A DNA stretch of 64,000 nucleotides from Paracoccaceae bacterium (lineage in GTDB: Bacteria; Pseudomonadota; Alphaproteobacteria; Rhodobacterales; Rhodobacteraceae). Below are positions 26,182 to 35,310 of this stretch, one piece after another (positions within the stretch are counted from its first letter, which is position 1; every line of letters starts with the position of its first letter). The DNA is taken from contig WLWX01000001.1 of the NCBI GenBank assembly GCA_012103375.1, positions 2,036,501-2,100,500 on the forward strand. Reading direction: 5' to 3'. The notes under the pieces are model-generated. The model was not told the DNA's origin and made no database searches. It saw only the letters and a program-made list of their open reading frames with translations. Made by a program: the position numbers and the translations under genes.

Positions 26182-27527
26182 GCGCCAACCTCGATCACCG
26201 ACAGGCGGAAGGCCTGCATCGGGTCGGACAGGGTCATCACGTGGTGCAGGCAAAACTCGTGGATTGCGCCGCGTGGCATTTCGGGGGGTGAGAAGGGGAA
26301 GGCGAAAGTCGGCATCGGCTCGGTCTCGGTCAGCGGGTGGTGCAGCAGGAAGGGGTTGAGGATTTTCGCGACCTCCATTGCCAGTGCCTCACTCTCGGCC
26401 GTCACGATCCCGGTCACGCCCACTTCGGAGCCTGTCTGCGCGGCGTTTTCAAGCGGCCCAAGCGTTGCATCGGCGCCGGTCACGCGCAGTTCGATGGTGA
26501 AGTCTCCGTTGGTTTCGCGCCGTGCCTTGGCCGTGCATGTTTCGGTGATATCGGCGCACCAGTCGTGGATGTTCTTGACGTAATGCGGATCGCGCACCGT
26601 GACGAGAGAGACGACCTGATACCCGGCGCGGCGCGCGCCCTCCAGCTTGACGGTATAGCGGTCCGTGGCATGCCAGGTGCTGCCCGTCACCTGCACCCGC
26701 CTGTCGTCGAGTGCGGTATATTCGGCCCCCCGAACGTCAAGATAGCCGCCCGGTTCGAAAAGGATATAGGGGTCGCTGTTTTCGTACAGCATATGGGCAG
26801 ACACCGTGCGCGGGGTCGCCTGAACGCCGTCACCCATCGGGGTGATGGTAAAGCCGTCCTGATCAAATTCCGCCATGATCGTGCCGGTCGAATAATTCGT
26901 CGTCGCCATCGCGCCGCATTCGCCCACCTTGGCCCCGTGCCAGGCGGCACCGGCGTGGCAGCCCCGCGCCAGCGGCAGGGCGGCGATGATTGCGGTGTCG
27001 GTGGTGCGCCCGGCGATGATGACATCCGCGCCGGTTTCGATTGCGGCCTGCACCTGTTCCGCCCCGGCAAGGGCTACGATATTGGTGCAGTCGCGGATCA
27101 CCTCTGCGGAGATGTCCGGCGCTGCGTCCAGTGGTGTGATCTGGCCTGCTTCGAACGCCTCGGCCACGGCGTCGGGCGTTTGCCCACTTTTCAGCACGGC
27201 GATTTTCAGCGCCAACCCAGCCTCGACCGCGATTTCCTGGGTGATGTCGACCAGCCAGTCGACCGCAGAATCCGCGCCGCAGGTGCCTGCGGTACCAATC
27301 ACCAGCGGCACGCCAGCGGCCTGTTGCGCCTCGATCAGTTCGCGCCATTGCGCCTTGGTGGACTGGCGGGAATATTTCGACGTGCCGGTGCCGAGGTAGT
27401 GCGGGCCGCTGTCGGTGGACCCGCCGTCAATCGCGATGATATCCGGCCCTTCGGCCACGCCCCGCGCCAGCGCGGCCCGGTCATACCCAAGGCCAAGCGC
27501 GCCGCAGGGGATCAGCACCTTCACCAT
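26178..27527 (-). CDS. AtuA/DUF1446-family protein
   Basis: A 449-residue protein of the acyclic terpene utilisation AtuA family. It begins MVKVLIPCGALGLGYDRAAL and contains DGGSTDSGPHYLGTGTSKYS, IGTAGTCGADSAVDWL and IIAGRTTDTAIIAALP. Named from the citronellol pathway of Pseudomonas, most members have no known reaction. The place here, directly downstream of tctCBA and coupled to DUF4387, suggests it acts on the carboxylate imported by that transporter. The stop of tctA and this start coincide near 27527. Confidence 0.85.
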   Translation of the reverse strand: MVKVLIPCGALGLGYDRAALARGVAEGPDIIAIDGGSTDSGPHYLGTGTSKYSRQSTKAQWRELIEAQQAAGVPLVIGTAGTCGADSAVDWLVDITQEIAVEAGLALKIAVLKSGQTPDAVAEAFEAGQITPLDAAPDISAEVIRDCTNIVALAGAEQVQAAIETGADVIIAGRTTDTAIIAALPLARGCHAGAAWHGAKVGECGAMATTNYSTGTIMAEFDQDGFTITPMGDGVQATPRTVSAHMLYENSDPYILFEPGGYLDVRGAEYTALDDRRVQVTGSTWHATDRYTVKLEGARRAGYQVVSLVTVRDPHYVKNIHDWCADITETCTAKARRETNGDFTIELRVTGADATLGPLENAAQTGSEVGVTGIVTAESEALAMEVAKILNPFLLHHPLTETEPMPTFAFPFSPPEMPRGAIHEFCLHHVMTLSDPMQAFRLSVIEVGA

Positions 27528-29032
27528 CAGTCAGTGACCGCCTGCGGCTTCTTCAGCAAATTGCGCAGGAACATCGGTGCGACGAACCCGGCAATCGCGG
27601 CGATCCACAGGCCGATGGCGATGGGGCTGGAGACGAGGTAGGCGACATCGCCGTCCGACAGGGTCATGGCGCGGCGCAGCGCGTCCTCCATATTCCCGCC
27701 AAGCAGAATGCCCAGGATCACCGGCACGGTGGGGATGTCCAGCTTCCTGAGGATATATCCCAGCACGCCAAAGCCGATCATCATCAGCAAATCGAAGAAG
27801 CTGCCCGAGAGCGAGAAGATCCCGACGAACGAGATCATGGTGACGCCCGGCAGCAGGATCCACGCGGGCACCATTAGCACTTTGACGAAGATCTTCACCA
27901 GCGGGACGTTCATCAACAGCAATACGACGTTGGCAATCAGGAGTGAGGCGATCAGGCCCCAGATCACCTCGGGCCGTTCGGTGAACAGGGTCGGGCCGGG
28001 CGTGATGTTCAACGTCACCAGCAGCGCCAGCAGCACCGCGGTCGTCCCCGAACCCGGCACGCCCAGCGTCAGCATCGGCACCAGCGCGCCACCGGCGGCG
28101 GCGTTGTTGCCCGCCTCGGGCGCGGCGATGCCCTTGGGCACGCCGGTGCCGAAACCGCCCTTGGGCCCGGCAATGGATTTTTCGGTCATATAGGCCATGA
28201 ACGACCCCAGCGATGCCCCTGCCCCCGGCAGAATACCGGCCACGAAGCCGACGACCGAGGTGCGAAGCATCGTCCAGCGGGTCGACCAGATGTCGCGCCA
28301 CGGGATCGTCACCTTGTCGAGCTTCACCCCGATCGAACTTTCCTTGCCGTGGCTTTCGATGAAGAAGAAGACCTCGGCAATGGCGAACAATCCGACGATG
28401 GCGACAAGGAAGTCGACGCCGTCATAAAGGTGCAGGTTGCCGCCGGTCAGGCGCGGCAGGCCGGACGAGGAATCCACCCCGATCATCGCAATCCCCAGCC
28501 CGATACAGGCCGCCATTGCAGATTTTGCCTGGTTGTTCGACGCCATTCCGCCCAGCGTGCAGAACGCCAGCATGTAAAGCGCGAAATACTCTGCCGGGCC
28601 GAACAGGAAGGCAACGCGGGCCAGCGATGGGGCCAGCAGCATCAGACCGATTGTGGCCAGGAACGCGCCGACGAAGGACGCCACGCCCGACAGCACCAGC
28701 GCATCGCCTGCGCGACCCGCCTTGGCCATGGGATACCCGTCGAGCGTCGTCATAAGCGCCGGTTCGTCGCCCGGAATGTTCAGCAGGATCGAGCTGATGC
28801 GCCCGCCATACATCGCGCCGTAGTAAACGGCCGTCATCAGCACCAGCGCGCTGGTCGCGTCCAAACCAAGCGTGAAGGTAATCGGGATCAGGATCGCGAC
28901 GCCATTGGACGGGCCAAGGCCCGGAAGCGCGCCGATGATTGTGCCCAGAAAGCAGCCACAGACGGCCAGGAACAGCGTGTAAGGCGACAGGGCGACGCTG
29001 AAGCCCAGGGCCAGGTTTGACAGGATATCCAT
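27527..29032 (-). CDS. tctA: Tripartite tricarboxylate transporter, large permease TctA
   Basis: A 501-residue inner-membrane protein with about 12 hydrophobic segments, the normal TctA length. Family motifs are GALPGLGPSNGVAILIPITF near residue 35 and its internal-repeat counterpart GILPGAGASLGSFMAYMTEK near 264, reflecting the duplicated fold. It forms the main sodium- or proton-coupled channel with TctB and the binding protein TctC. It sits 3 bp after tctB and abuts the AtuA gene. The actual substrate is not readable. Confidence 0.95.
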   Translation of the reverse strand: MDILSNLALGFSVALSPYTLFLAVCGCFLGTIIGALPGLGPSNGVAILIPITFTLGLDATSALVLMTAVYYGAMYGGRISSILLNIPGDEPALMTTLDGYPMAKAGRAGDALVLSGVASFVGAFLATIGLMLLAPSLARVAFLFGPAEYFALYMLAFCTLGGMASNNQAKSAMAACIGLGIAMIGVDSSSGLPRLTGGNLHLYDGVDFLVAIVGLFAIAEVFFFIESHGKESSIGVKLDKVTIPWRDIWSTRWTMLRTSVVGFVAGILPGAGASLGSFMAYMTEKSIAGPKGGFGTGVPKGIAAPEAGNNAAAGGALVPMLTLGVPGSGTTAVLLALLVTLNITPGPTLFTERPEVIWGLIASLLIANVVLLLMNVPLVKIFVKVLMVPAWILLPGVTMISFVGIFSLSGSFFDLLMMIGFGVLGYILRKLDIPTVPVILGILLGGNMEDALRRAMTLSDGDVAYLVSSPIAIGLWIAAIAGFVAPMFLRNLLKKPQAVTD

Positions 29033-29035
29033 GGC

Positions 29036-29527
29036 TCAGTGCCCACCTACGAAGGGAATCAGTTGCAGGAACGCGTCACCCAGTTGGGCGGGCGTGGGAA
29101 TGCGGTAAGCGACGATATTGCCCAGCTTCAGACCGAATTTGAACAGAACAAACAGCCCCAGCGACAATCCGATGCCTGCAATCGCCGCAGGTCCGGGGCG
29201 GGGCGAGATCTGATAGCTCAGGATGCCAGCAGCAATCGCCGTGGGCAGGATGAAGCCCAGCGGCTTGAGCATGACGGCATAGATCGCCAGAACGATCACG
29301 GCCAACCCCATGTTGATCCATGATCCGGCCGCAGGCCAGTCCGGTTCTGGGTCAGGACGGAACATCATGAACAGGGCGCAGATGGCAGCGACGCTGCCGA
29401 TCAGCATCGGGAACAGTTTGGGCAGATATTCGCCCGAAAACAGGTTTGTCTGGATCTGGGTGGCGGCCGCGAGATACGCGACCGCCGTGATCAAAGCGAC
29501 CAGACCAAATATCCGGTCCGAGGCCAT
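29036..29527 (-). CDS. tctB: Tripartite tricarboxylate transporter, small permease TctB
   Basis: A 163-residue small membrane subunit with four hydrophobic segments (about residues 5-22, 35-52, 72-106 and 112-130), as in TctB. It begins MASDRIFGLVALITAVAYLA. It overlaps the tctC stop at 29527 and lies 3 bp before tctA, so the order tctC-tctB-tctA is one operon. Confidence 0.9.
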   Translation of the reverse strand: MASDRIFGLVALITAVAYLAAATQIQTNLFSGEYLPKLFPMLIGSVAAICALFMMFRPDPEPDWPAAGSWINMGLAVIVLAIYAVMLKPLGFILPTAIAAGILSYQISPRPGPAAIAGIGLSLGLFVLFKFGLKLGNIVAYRIPTPAQLGDAFLQLIPFVGGH

Positions 29528-30495
29528 TACTGGGTGACCCCAAGCTCTGCCGACATGCTTGCAATGTCGGCAACCAGACCATCAACATAGCTCTGGAAAT
29601 CGCCACCGACTTTGGTGAACGGGGCCAGACCGTTTGCGGCCATCGCCTCGGCCCATTCGGGGCTGTCGGCAACCATCTGCAGCTTGTCTGCCCAGCTGTT
29701 GAAGGTGTCATCGCTGACGCCCTTGGGGACGTACAGACCGCGCCAGTTCACGGCCACAACGTCATAGCCCTGTTCCTTGGCGGTCGGGATGTCGTCAAAG
29801 CCCGGCACACGCTCGTCCGTCAACACCGCGATGACGCGGATGTCGCCATTGGCCAGGAAGCTGACAACTTCGGACATGTCGCCGGTCATCGCCTGGGTGA
29901 AGCCGCCGACCGTCTGGGTGATCGCATCCGCGCCACCGTCAACGCCGATGTATTTGACCGACGTGATGTCGGTAAATCCGGCCTCTTTCAGGATCATCAG
30001 CGGCTTGAGGTGGTCAAAGCCACCAACGGCCGAGCCACCTGCGAAGGCAACTGAACCGGGATCGGCAAGGATCGCCTCAACCAGATCGTTCAGCGACCGG
30101 TATTCGCTGTCAGCAGCCACGGCGATGATGCCGGGGTCAGCACCGATCGCACCGACAAAGCGCACTTCGTCAGCGGTGCGGCCCGCATAGGCGTTCTGCG
30201 CCAGACGGGTGGTCGTTGCGGATGAGGCTGCGACGATCAGATCGGCATCGTCGCCACGCTCATTCACCACGGTGTTATAGGCCAGGCCCCCACCGGCACC
30301 CGGCATGTTGGTGACCTGGATCGGTGCGTCAACGGCGCCGATGTCATGCATGATCTTGCCGATCTGACGGCAGGTGAAATCCCAGCCGCCGCCGGGGTTG
30401 GCCGGTGCGATACATTCGGCCGCGGACGCGATGCCAGTTGCGCCGACGGTCAGGGCCGCCGATGCGACCAGCGCCTTGAACAGACGTTTTGTCAT
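29527..30495 (-). CDS. tctC: Tripartite tricarboxylate transporter, binding protein TctC
   Basis: A 322-residue periplasmic Bug/TctC binding protein. The signal peptide is MTKRLFKALVASAALTVGAT then GIASA. Family motifs include NPGGGWDFTCRQIG, NMPGAGGGLAYN and DPGSVAFAGGSAVGGFDH. The ATG at 30495 follows GGGAGGAAAC; open sequence upstream runs antisense through tctD. It delivers a carboxylate to TctAB and is divergent from tctD across about 100 bp. Confidence 0.95.
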   Translation of the reverse strand: MTKRLFKALVASAALTVGATGIASAAECIAPANPGGGWDFTCRQIGKIMHDIGAVDAPIQVTNMPGAGGGLAYNTVVNERGDDADLIVAASSATTTRLAQNAYAGRTADEVRFVGAIGADPGIIAVAADSEYRSLNDLVEAILADPGSVAFAGGSAVGGFDHLKPLMILKEAGFTDITSVKYIGVDGGADAITQTVGGFTQAMTGDMSEVVSFLANGDIRVIAVLTDERVPGFDDIPTAKEQGYDVVAVNWRGLYVPKGVSDDTFNSWADKLQMVADSPEWAEAMAANGLAPFTKVGGDFQSYVDGLVADIASMSAELGVTQ

Positions 30496-30558
30496 TGTTT
30501 CCTCCCAAATTGACTCATGAGCAGAAGCCTGCCCATGTGGCAGACAAACGCGCGAACC

Positions 30559-30574
30559 TGACACCAACCTGTCA
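30559..30574. promoter_or_regulatory. Candidate TctD operator
   Basis: TGACA-CCAACC-TGTCA, an inverted repeat in the gap between divergent tctC and tctD. An OmpR-type regulator would more often use direct repeats, so TctD binding is only a reasonable guess. Confidence 0.4.
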
Positions 30575-30594
30575 AGGCACAAAAAAGGCAACCG

Positions 30595-31260
30595 ATGCGG
30601 TTCTTGTTGATCGAAGATAACGCCAAACTGGCGCGCGCCATCGTCGAGCATTTGCAGCTGGACGGTCATGCGGTGGATCACGCAGACCGGCTGGAAGTGG
30701 CCGAGAATTTTATCTCGGTCGCGGACTACGACTTGATTTTGCTGGATATTATGCTGCCAGACGGGGACGGTCGTGCCTTTCTGCAACAGCAGCGACAGCG
30801 TGAAAAACGCACGCCCGTGATCGTCACCACGGCGCGGTCTGCGGTGTCGGATCGCATCAGCTTGCTGGACCTTGGGGCGGATGATTACATCACCAAACCC
30901 TTCGACTTTGCCGAGTTGGAGGCCCGCTGCCGCGCCGTTTTGCGCCGTCAGGGCGGGGCCGCAGACAACCGGAAAAGCTTTGCCGGGGCAAGCCTTGATT
31001 CGACCACTGCCGAATTGAAATTTGCCGATCAGACCATTGATCTGCGCAACCGCGAGCTGCGATTGCTCGAGGTTTTCTTCAATGCGCCGGGGCAGGTGTT
31101 CGCGAAATCGCACCTGATGGACCGGTTGTTTTCCTTCTCGGACGAGGTGTCCGAGAACGCGATCGAGGTCTATGTCGCGCGACTGCGTAAGCGCCTTGAA
31201 GGGTCAGGCGCGCGGATCGAAACGGTGCGCGGGTTGGGCTATCGGATGGTTGCGGTGTGA
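30595..31260 (+). CDS. tctD: Response regulator TctD (OmpR family)
   Basis: A 221-residue regulator: receiver domain (MRFLLIEDNAKLARAIVEHL; phospho-acceptor Asp in LILLDIMLPDGDG; conserved Lys in DDYITKPFDF) and winged helix (RNRELRLLEVFFNAPGQVF; EVYVARLRKRLE). It is expected to activate the divergent tctCBA operon when its carboxylate is sensed by TctE. The stop overlaps the tctE GTG, so the pair is coupled. Confidence 0.92.
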   Translation: MRFLLIEDNAKLARAIVEHLQLDGHAVDHADRLEVAENFISVADYDLILLDIMLPDGDGRAFLQQQRQREKRTPVIVTTARSAVSDRISLLDLGADDYITKPFDFAELEARCRAVLRRQGGAADNRKSFAGASLDSTTAELKFADQTIDLRNRELRLLEVFFNAPGQVFAKSHLMDRLFSFSDEVSENAIEVYVARLRKRLEGSGARIETVRGLGYRMVAV

Positions 31261-32627
31261 ATCCGCGTAATTCGATACGAGGGCGGTTGTTCCTGCAACT
31301 GGTCGGGGTCGCGGCCCTGTTGTCGCTGGCGTTTTTTCTGGTGGTGCGCGGGGTCGCCGAACGGGCGGCTGAAGGGACGCAGGATGACATCCTGCTTGCC
31401 TCGGCCACCGCGATTGCCGACAGCCTGCGCAGTGAAGATGGGCAGGTGACGCTGGATCTGCCGTATTCGGCACTGTCGATGCTGGGTACGATCAGCGATG
31501 ACCGGGTTTTTTACCGCGTGGTCTCTGCCGGAAAGACGCTGACGGGGTATTCCGATTTGCCGCTGGCCGACCCGGCCCCGGCGCTGGGCCGCCCGGCGTT
31601 TTCAACCCTGACCTATCGCGGGGATGAGGTGCGAGCCGCCTCGGTCGTGCGTGCGGTCGGACCGGCAACGGACAGTCAGGCGGTTGTGGTTTCGGTTGCG
31701 CAGACCCGGCTGGGGCTGGCGGCGATTTCGCGGCGGATCACCACCACGGCGACGGGCGTCGGCATCGGGTTTTTCCTTGCCGCGACCCTGCTCAGCCTCT
31801 GGGCGTCGCATCTGGCGCTGCGGCCTATTGTGCGGATGACGGATTCGGTGGCGCGGCGCGGCCCGCAGGATTTGCGCGCCGTCCCCTCGGACCCGCCAGA
31901 GGAGCTTGCGCCGCTGGTCGAGGCGCTGAATTCCTTCATGGCGCGGCTTAGCGCGTCGCTCAGCCGGACCGAGGATTTCATTGCCGAGGCCGCGCACCGG
32001 GTCCGCACGCCGCTGGCCACGGTGCGCGCACAGGCCGAATTGACCCATCGCAAGCTGAAGAAGCCGGAACACAAACAAGCGGTGCGCGAAATGATCCGCG
32101 CCATCGACGAAAGCAGCCGGTCCGCCGGGCAGATGCTGGATCATGCCATGGTCACCTTTCGCGCCGACGCACTGGCGCAGGACGATCTGGATCTGGCCGC
32201 ACTGATGGGCGAGGTCTGCGACCGGCTGGCACCGACTGCGGATCTGAAGGATATCGCAATCCGCCGCGACCTGCCCGCCGCGCCTGTGGTCTTCAAGGGC
32301 GACGGGATCCTGTTGCAGGCGGCGCTGCAAAACATCCTGGACAATGCCATCAAATACTCGCCCGACGACAGTACGATCACCGCCAGCGTCGCGGTTACAG
32401 ACACGCTCGACCTGTCGATCAGCGATCAGGGGCGCGGGCTGGACGGGATCGACGTCGACGCCCTGACGACCCGGTTCAGCCGTGGCTCAAACGTCGGCGA
32501 CGTGGTGGGCTCGGGCCTCGGCCTGACCATCGCGGATGAGGTCGCCCGCGCCCATGGCGGCAGACTGACCATCGCCCCGAATGACGAAGGAGTTGGCGCA
32601 TGCGTCTCGCTCATCTTGCCACGCTGA
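31257..32627 (+). CDS. tctE: Sensor histidine kinase TctE
   Basis: A 456-residue kinase starting at GTG 31257. There are two membrane segments (about residues 12-30 and 163-185) around a periplasmic sensor, then HAMP-like sequence, the dimerisation helix with the phosphorylatable His in EAAHRVRTPLATVR, and an ATPase domain with NILDNAIKYSP, DQGRGLDG and GSGLGLTIADEVARAHGG. After the His the usual acidic residue is Arg (HRVRTP), a form I recall from other TctE-like kinases. Its start overlaps tctD. Confidence 0.92.
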   Translation: MNPRNSIRGRLFLQLVGVAALLSLAFFLVVRGVAERAAEGTQDDILLASATAIADSLRSEDGQVTLDLPYSALSMLGTISDDRVFYRVVSAGKTLTGYSDLPLADPAPALGRPAFSTLTYRGDEVRAASVVRAVGPATDSQAVVVSVAQTRLGLAAISRRITTTATGVGIGFFLAATLLSLWASHLALRPIVRMTDSVARRGPQDLRAVPSDPPEELAPLVEALNSFMARLSASLSRTEDFIAEAAHRVRTPLATVRAQAELTHRKLKKPEHKQAVREMIRAIDESSRSAGQMLDHAMVTFRADALAQDDLDLAALMGEVCDRLAPTADLKDIAIRRDLPAAPVVFKGDGILLQAALQNILDNAIKYSPDDSTITASVAVTDTLDLSISDQGRGLDGIDVDALTTRFSRGSNVGDVVGSGLGLTIADEVARAHGGRLTIAPNDEGVGACVSLILPR

Positions 32628-33631
32628 TCGCAGGCTTATTTCTGGCCAGCGCCGCATTGGCCTTCGAGGTCGAGGATCGCCGCCTGTTCGAGGCCAGCCC
32701 ACAGCGGTCGGTCCTCAAGGTTATTTCAACCGCCGATCTGGACGTGTTCACCCCGATCATCCTGGCGTTTCAGGCGGATAATCCCGGCATTGCGGTAGAT
32801 TACACCGTCACCGGCACAACCGATCTGATGCGCGCAATCCATGATGAGGGGGCACAGTTTGATCTGGCGATATCCTCGGCCATGGATTTGCAGACCAAGC
32901 TGGTCAACGATGGGTTTGCGCAGGCCTATACCGCGCCTGCCAGCGTTCTGCCGGATTGGGCGATCTGGCGCGATCACCTGTTCGCCTTTACCCAGGAACC
33001 CGCCGTGCTGGTGGTGTCAGACGCTTTTTTCGCCCCCGGAGAGGCCCCGCGAAACCGGGATGAGTTGATCACTCTGCTGCGCGAAAACCCGGACCGGTTT
33101 CAGGGGCGCATCGGCACCTACGACGTGCGCACCTCGGGCTTTGGGTATCTGGTTGCGACCCAGGACAGCCGCAACTCCGAAGCCTTCTGGCGGTTGATGG
33201 AGGTGATGGGGCGGCTGGATGCCAAGCTGTATTGCTGTTCAGGCGATATGATCCGCGATGTCGCCAGCGGCGAGCTGGCGCTGGCCTACAATGTGCTGGG
33301 CAGCTATGCGGCCTCGCAATTACAGACGACGCAGGGGTTTCGCATCGTGCGGCTGTCGGATTTCGTGAATGTCATGCTGCGCACCAGCCTGATCCCCGCC
33401 AATGCCGACAATGTCGAGGATGCGCGCGCCATGATTGATTTCCTGAGCGGGCTGAACCGGCGCGCCGATCTGGTCACGGCTTCAGGTCTGCCGGGGATTG
33501 ACAGCGCGGCCTTGCAGGAAACCCCGTCGCTGCGCCCGATCCGCTTTGGTCCCGGATTGCTGGTGTTTCTGGATCAGCTGAAGCGGCAGAATTTTCTGCG
33601 CAGCTGGGAAAGCTCTCTGGTGCAGGAATAG
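32600..33631 (+). CDS. Periplasmic substrate-binding protein linked to tctDE
   Basis: A 343-residue exported protein (signal MRLAHLATLIAGLFLASAA, cleavage after LA) of the ABC-type extracellular solute-binding fold; SVLKVISTADLDVFTPIIL and GEAPRNRDELITLLREN resemble iron/spermidine-type binding proteins. No ABC permease is nearby. Its start lies 28 bp inside the end of tctE, so it is co-translated with the two-component pair. That suggests it presents the ligand to the kinase rather than serving transport. This is inference from context. Confidence 0.8.
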   Translation: MRLAHLATLIAGLFLASAALAFEVEDRRLFEASPQRSVLKVISTADLDVFTPIILAFQADNPGIAVDYTVTGTTDLMRAIHDEGAQFDLAISSAMDLQTKLVNDGFAQAYTAPASVLPDWAIWRDHLFAFTQEPAVLVVSDAFFAPGEAPRNRDELITLLRENPDRFQGRIGTYDVRTSGFGYLVATQDSRNSEAFWRLMEVMGRLDAKLYCCSGDMIRDVASGELALAYNVLGSYAASQLQTTQGFRIVRLSDFVNVMLRTSLIPANADNVEDARAMIDFLSGLNRRADLVTASGLPGIDSAALQETPSLRPIRFGPGLLVFLDQLKRQNFLRSWESSLVQE

Positions 33632-33734
33632 CGCTGCGCGCGGCGTTGTTTGAATGCGGGCAAACCTGGGAACTTGTTGACACGCCCCCGCCGGTGCTAT
33701 GCGCCTGACCAGCGATGCGAAGGACATGGGAACC

Positions 33735-34175
33735 ATGGCAAAGACGATCACGATCCTGAACGGGCCGAACCTGAACCTTCTGGGTCAGCGCGAGCCCCAG
33801 AAATACGGGACCACGACCCTGGCCGAGGTTGAGGCGCAATGCGCTGCGCTGGCCAAAGATCTGGGCCTTGCGACTGAGGCGTTCCAGTCCAACCACGAAG
33901 GCGCGCTGATCGACGCGATCCACGGCGCGCGCGAAACCTCGGCCGGGATTATCATCAACCCGGCGGGGTACAGCCATACCTCGGTTGCGCTGTTTGATGC
34001 CTTGTCGGCCTTCGACGGCCCGGTGCTGGAGGTCCATATCTCGAACATCCACGCGCGGGAGGCGTTTCGCCATCACTCCTACGTGTCGGCCCGGGCGAAC
34101 GGGGTGATCGCCGGGTTTGGAACTGACGGATATCTGTTTGCCCTGCGGCGCATGGCGGCATTGCTGGCGGCATGA
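33735..34175 (+). CDS. aroQ: 3-dehydroquinate dehydratase, type II
   Basis: A 146-residue type II dehydroquinase that converts 3-dehydroquinate to 3-dehydroshikimate in the shikimate (or quinate catabolic) pathway. Seen are [19 protein letters not shown] with the catalytic Tyr/Arg loop, [27 protein letters not shown] and [16 protein letters not shown]. The ATG at 33735 gives the family length; a TTGACA-like element lies at 33677. Its stop overlaps the next gene's start, so it is coupled to an oxidoreductase. Confidence 0.95.
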   Translation: MAKTITILNGPNLNLLGQREPQKYGTTTLAEVEAQCAALAKDLGLATEAFQSNHEGALIDAIHGARETSAGIIINPAGYSHTSVALFDALSAFDGPVLEVHISNIHAREAFRHHSYVSARANGVIAGFGTDGYLFALRRMAALLAA

Positions 34176-35218
34176 CGCTGCGCATTGCCGTTGCCGGGGC
34201 CGGTCTGATCGGTCGGCGCCATGCTGATGCGTTGGCTGTCGCCCGGGGGGTCGCCCTGTGTGCTGTCGCCGATCCGGCACCGGCGGGTGCGGAACTGGCG
34301 GCACGCTATGCGGTTAATCATCATGCAACGCTCGACGCGCTGATCGCGGCTGAGAGGCCCGATGGCGTGATCCTTGCCACGCCCAATCAGATGCACCTTG
34401 GCGGCGCGCAAAGCTGCATCGCGGCCGGAATTCCGGCGCTGATCGAAAAACCGCTGGCAACAACCGTTGCTGATGCCGAGGCGATCGTCGCCGCCGGGCA
34501 CGCAGCGGGGGTGCCTCTGCTGACGGGGCATCATCGCCGCCACAATCCGCTGATCCGTCGCGCCAGAGAATTGATCGACGATGGTCAGCTTGGCCGGATC
34601 ACGGCCGTTCAGGGCACCGCCTGGCTGTGCAAGCCGGACGATTACTTTGAGACGGCCTGGCGGCGTGAACCGGGCGGCGGGCCGATTTTCATCAACCTCA
34701 GCCACGACATCGATCTGCTGCGCCATCTGGTGGGCGAGGTATCCTCGGTCCATGCCATGCCCAGCAATGCGGTGCGCGGGTTCGCGCCCGAAGACACGGC
34801 GGCGATTATCCTGCGATTTGACGGCGGTGCGCTGGGCACGATCAGCCTGTCGGACACCGTGACCGCCCCGTTCAGCTGGGAGCTGACGGCGCGAGAGAAT
34901 CCCGCTTATCCGGCAACCGATCAGGCCTGTTATCTGATTGGAGGAACCAATGGGTCACTGGCCCTGCCGAACCTGACGCTGTGGTCCAATCCCGGCTTGC
35001 GCGGTTGGTGGGAACCGATCAGCGCCACCCGTGTGCCGCAGGATCACGACGACCCGCTTGTCGCCCAGATCAATCAGTTTGCCGATGTGATCCGGGGCGA
35101 GGCGGCACCGCTGGTCCCGGCCCGGGACGGGTTGCAGAACCAGCGGGTGATCGCGGCGATTCTGACATCAGCGGCCAGCGGTCAGACCGTCGAGATCCCG
35201 CGCCCGGCTTGCGGATAG
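34172..35218 (+). CDS. Gfo/Idh/MocA-family NAD(P) oxidoreductase
   Basis: A 348-residue oxidoreductase with a Rossmann N-terminus ([15 protein letters not shown]), the EKPLA motif (catalytic Lys, about residue 93) and [12 protein letters not shown] at the substrate face. Members act on sugars, inositols or related polyols. The ATGA overlap with aroQ suggests a linked role, perhaps quinate or shikimate oxidation, but no sequence feature proves the substrate. Confidence 0.88.
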   Translation: MTLRIAVAGAGLIGRRHADALAVARGVALCAVADPAPAGAELAARYAVNHHATLDALIAAERPDGVILATPNQMHLGGAQSCIAAGIPALIEKPLATTVADAEAIVAAGHAAGVPLLTGHHRRHNPLIRRARELIDDGQLGRITAVQGTAWLCKPDDYFETAWRREPGGGPIFINLSHDIDLLRHLVGEVSSVHAMPSNAVRGFAPEDTAAIILRFDGGALGTISLSDTVTAPFSWELTARENPAYPATDQACYLIGGTNGSLALPNLTLWSNPGLRGWWEPISATRVPQDHDDPLVAQINQFADVIRGEAAPLVPARDGLQNQRVIAAILTSAASGQTVEIPRPACG

Positions 35219-35310
35219 ACCCTCGTCCATTTTATCTGCCCCAATGCCTTCGGCGCGCAACGGGCGCGGGCCATTCCAAAAGCGCGTAAGGCTCTCAGGT
35301 TGCTAACCTT

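Noticed and set aside
26337-27641. Long plus-strand ORF opposite the AtuA gene
   Set aside because: It is antisense to a well-supported gene and its product has no family features.
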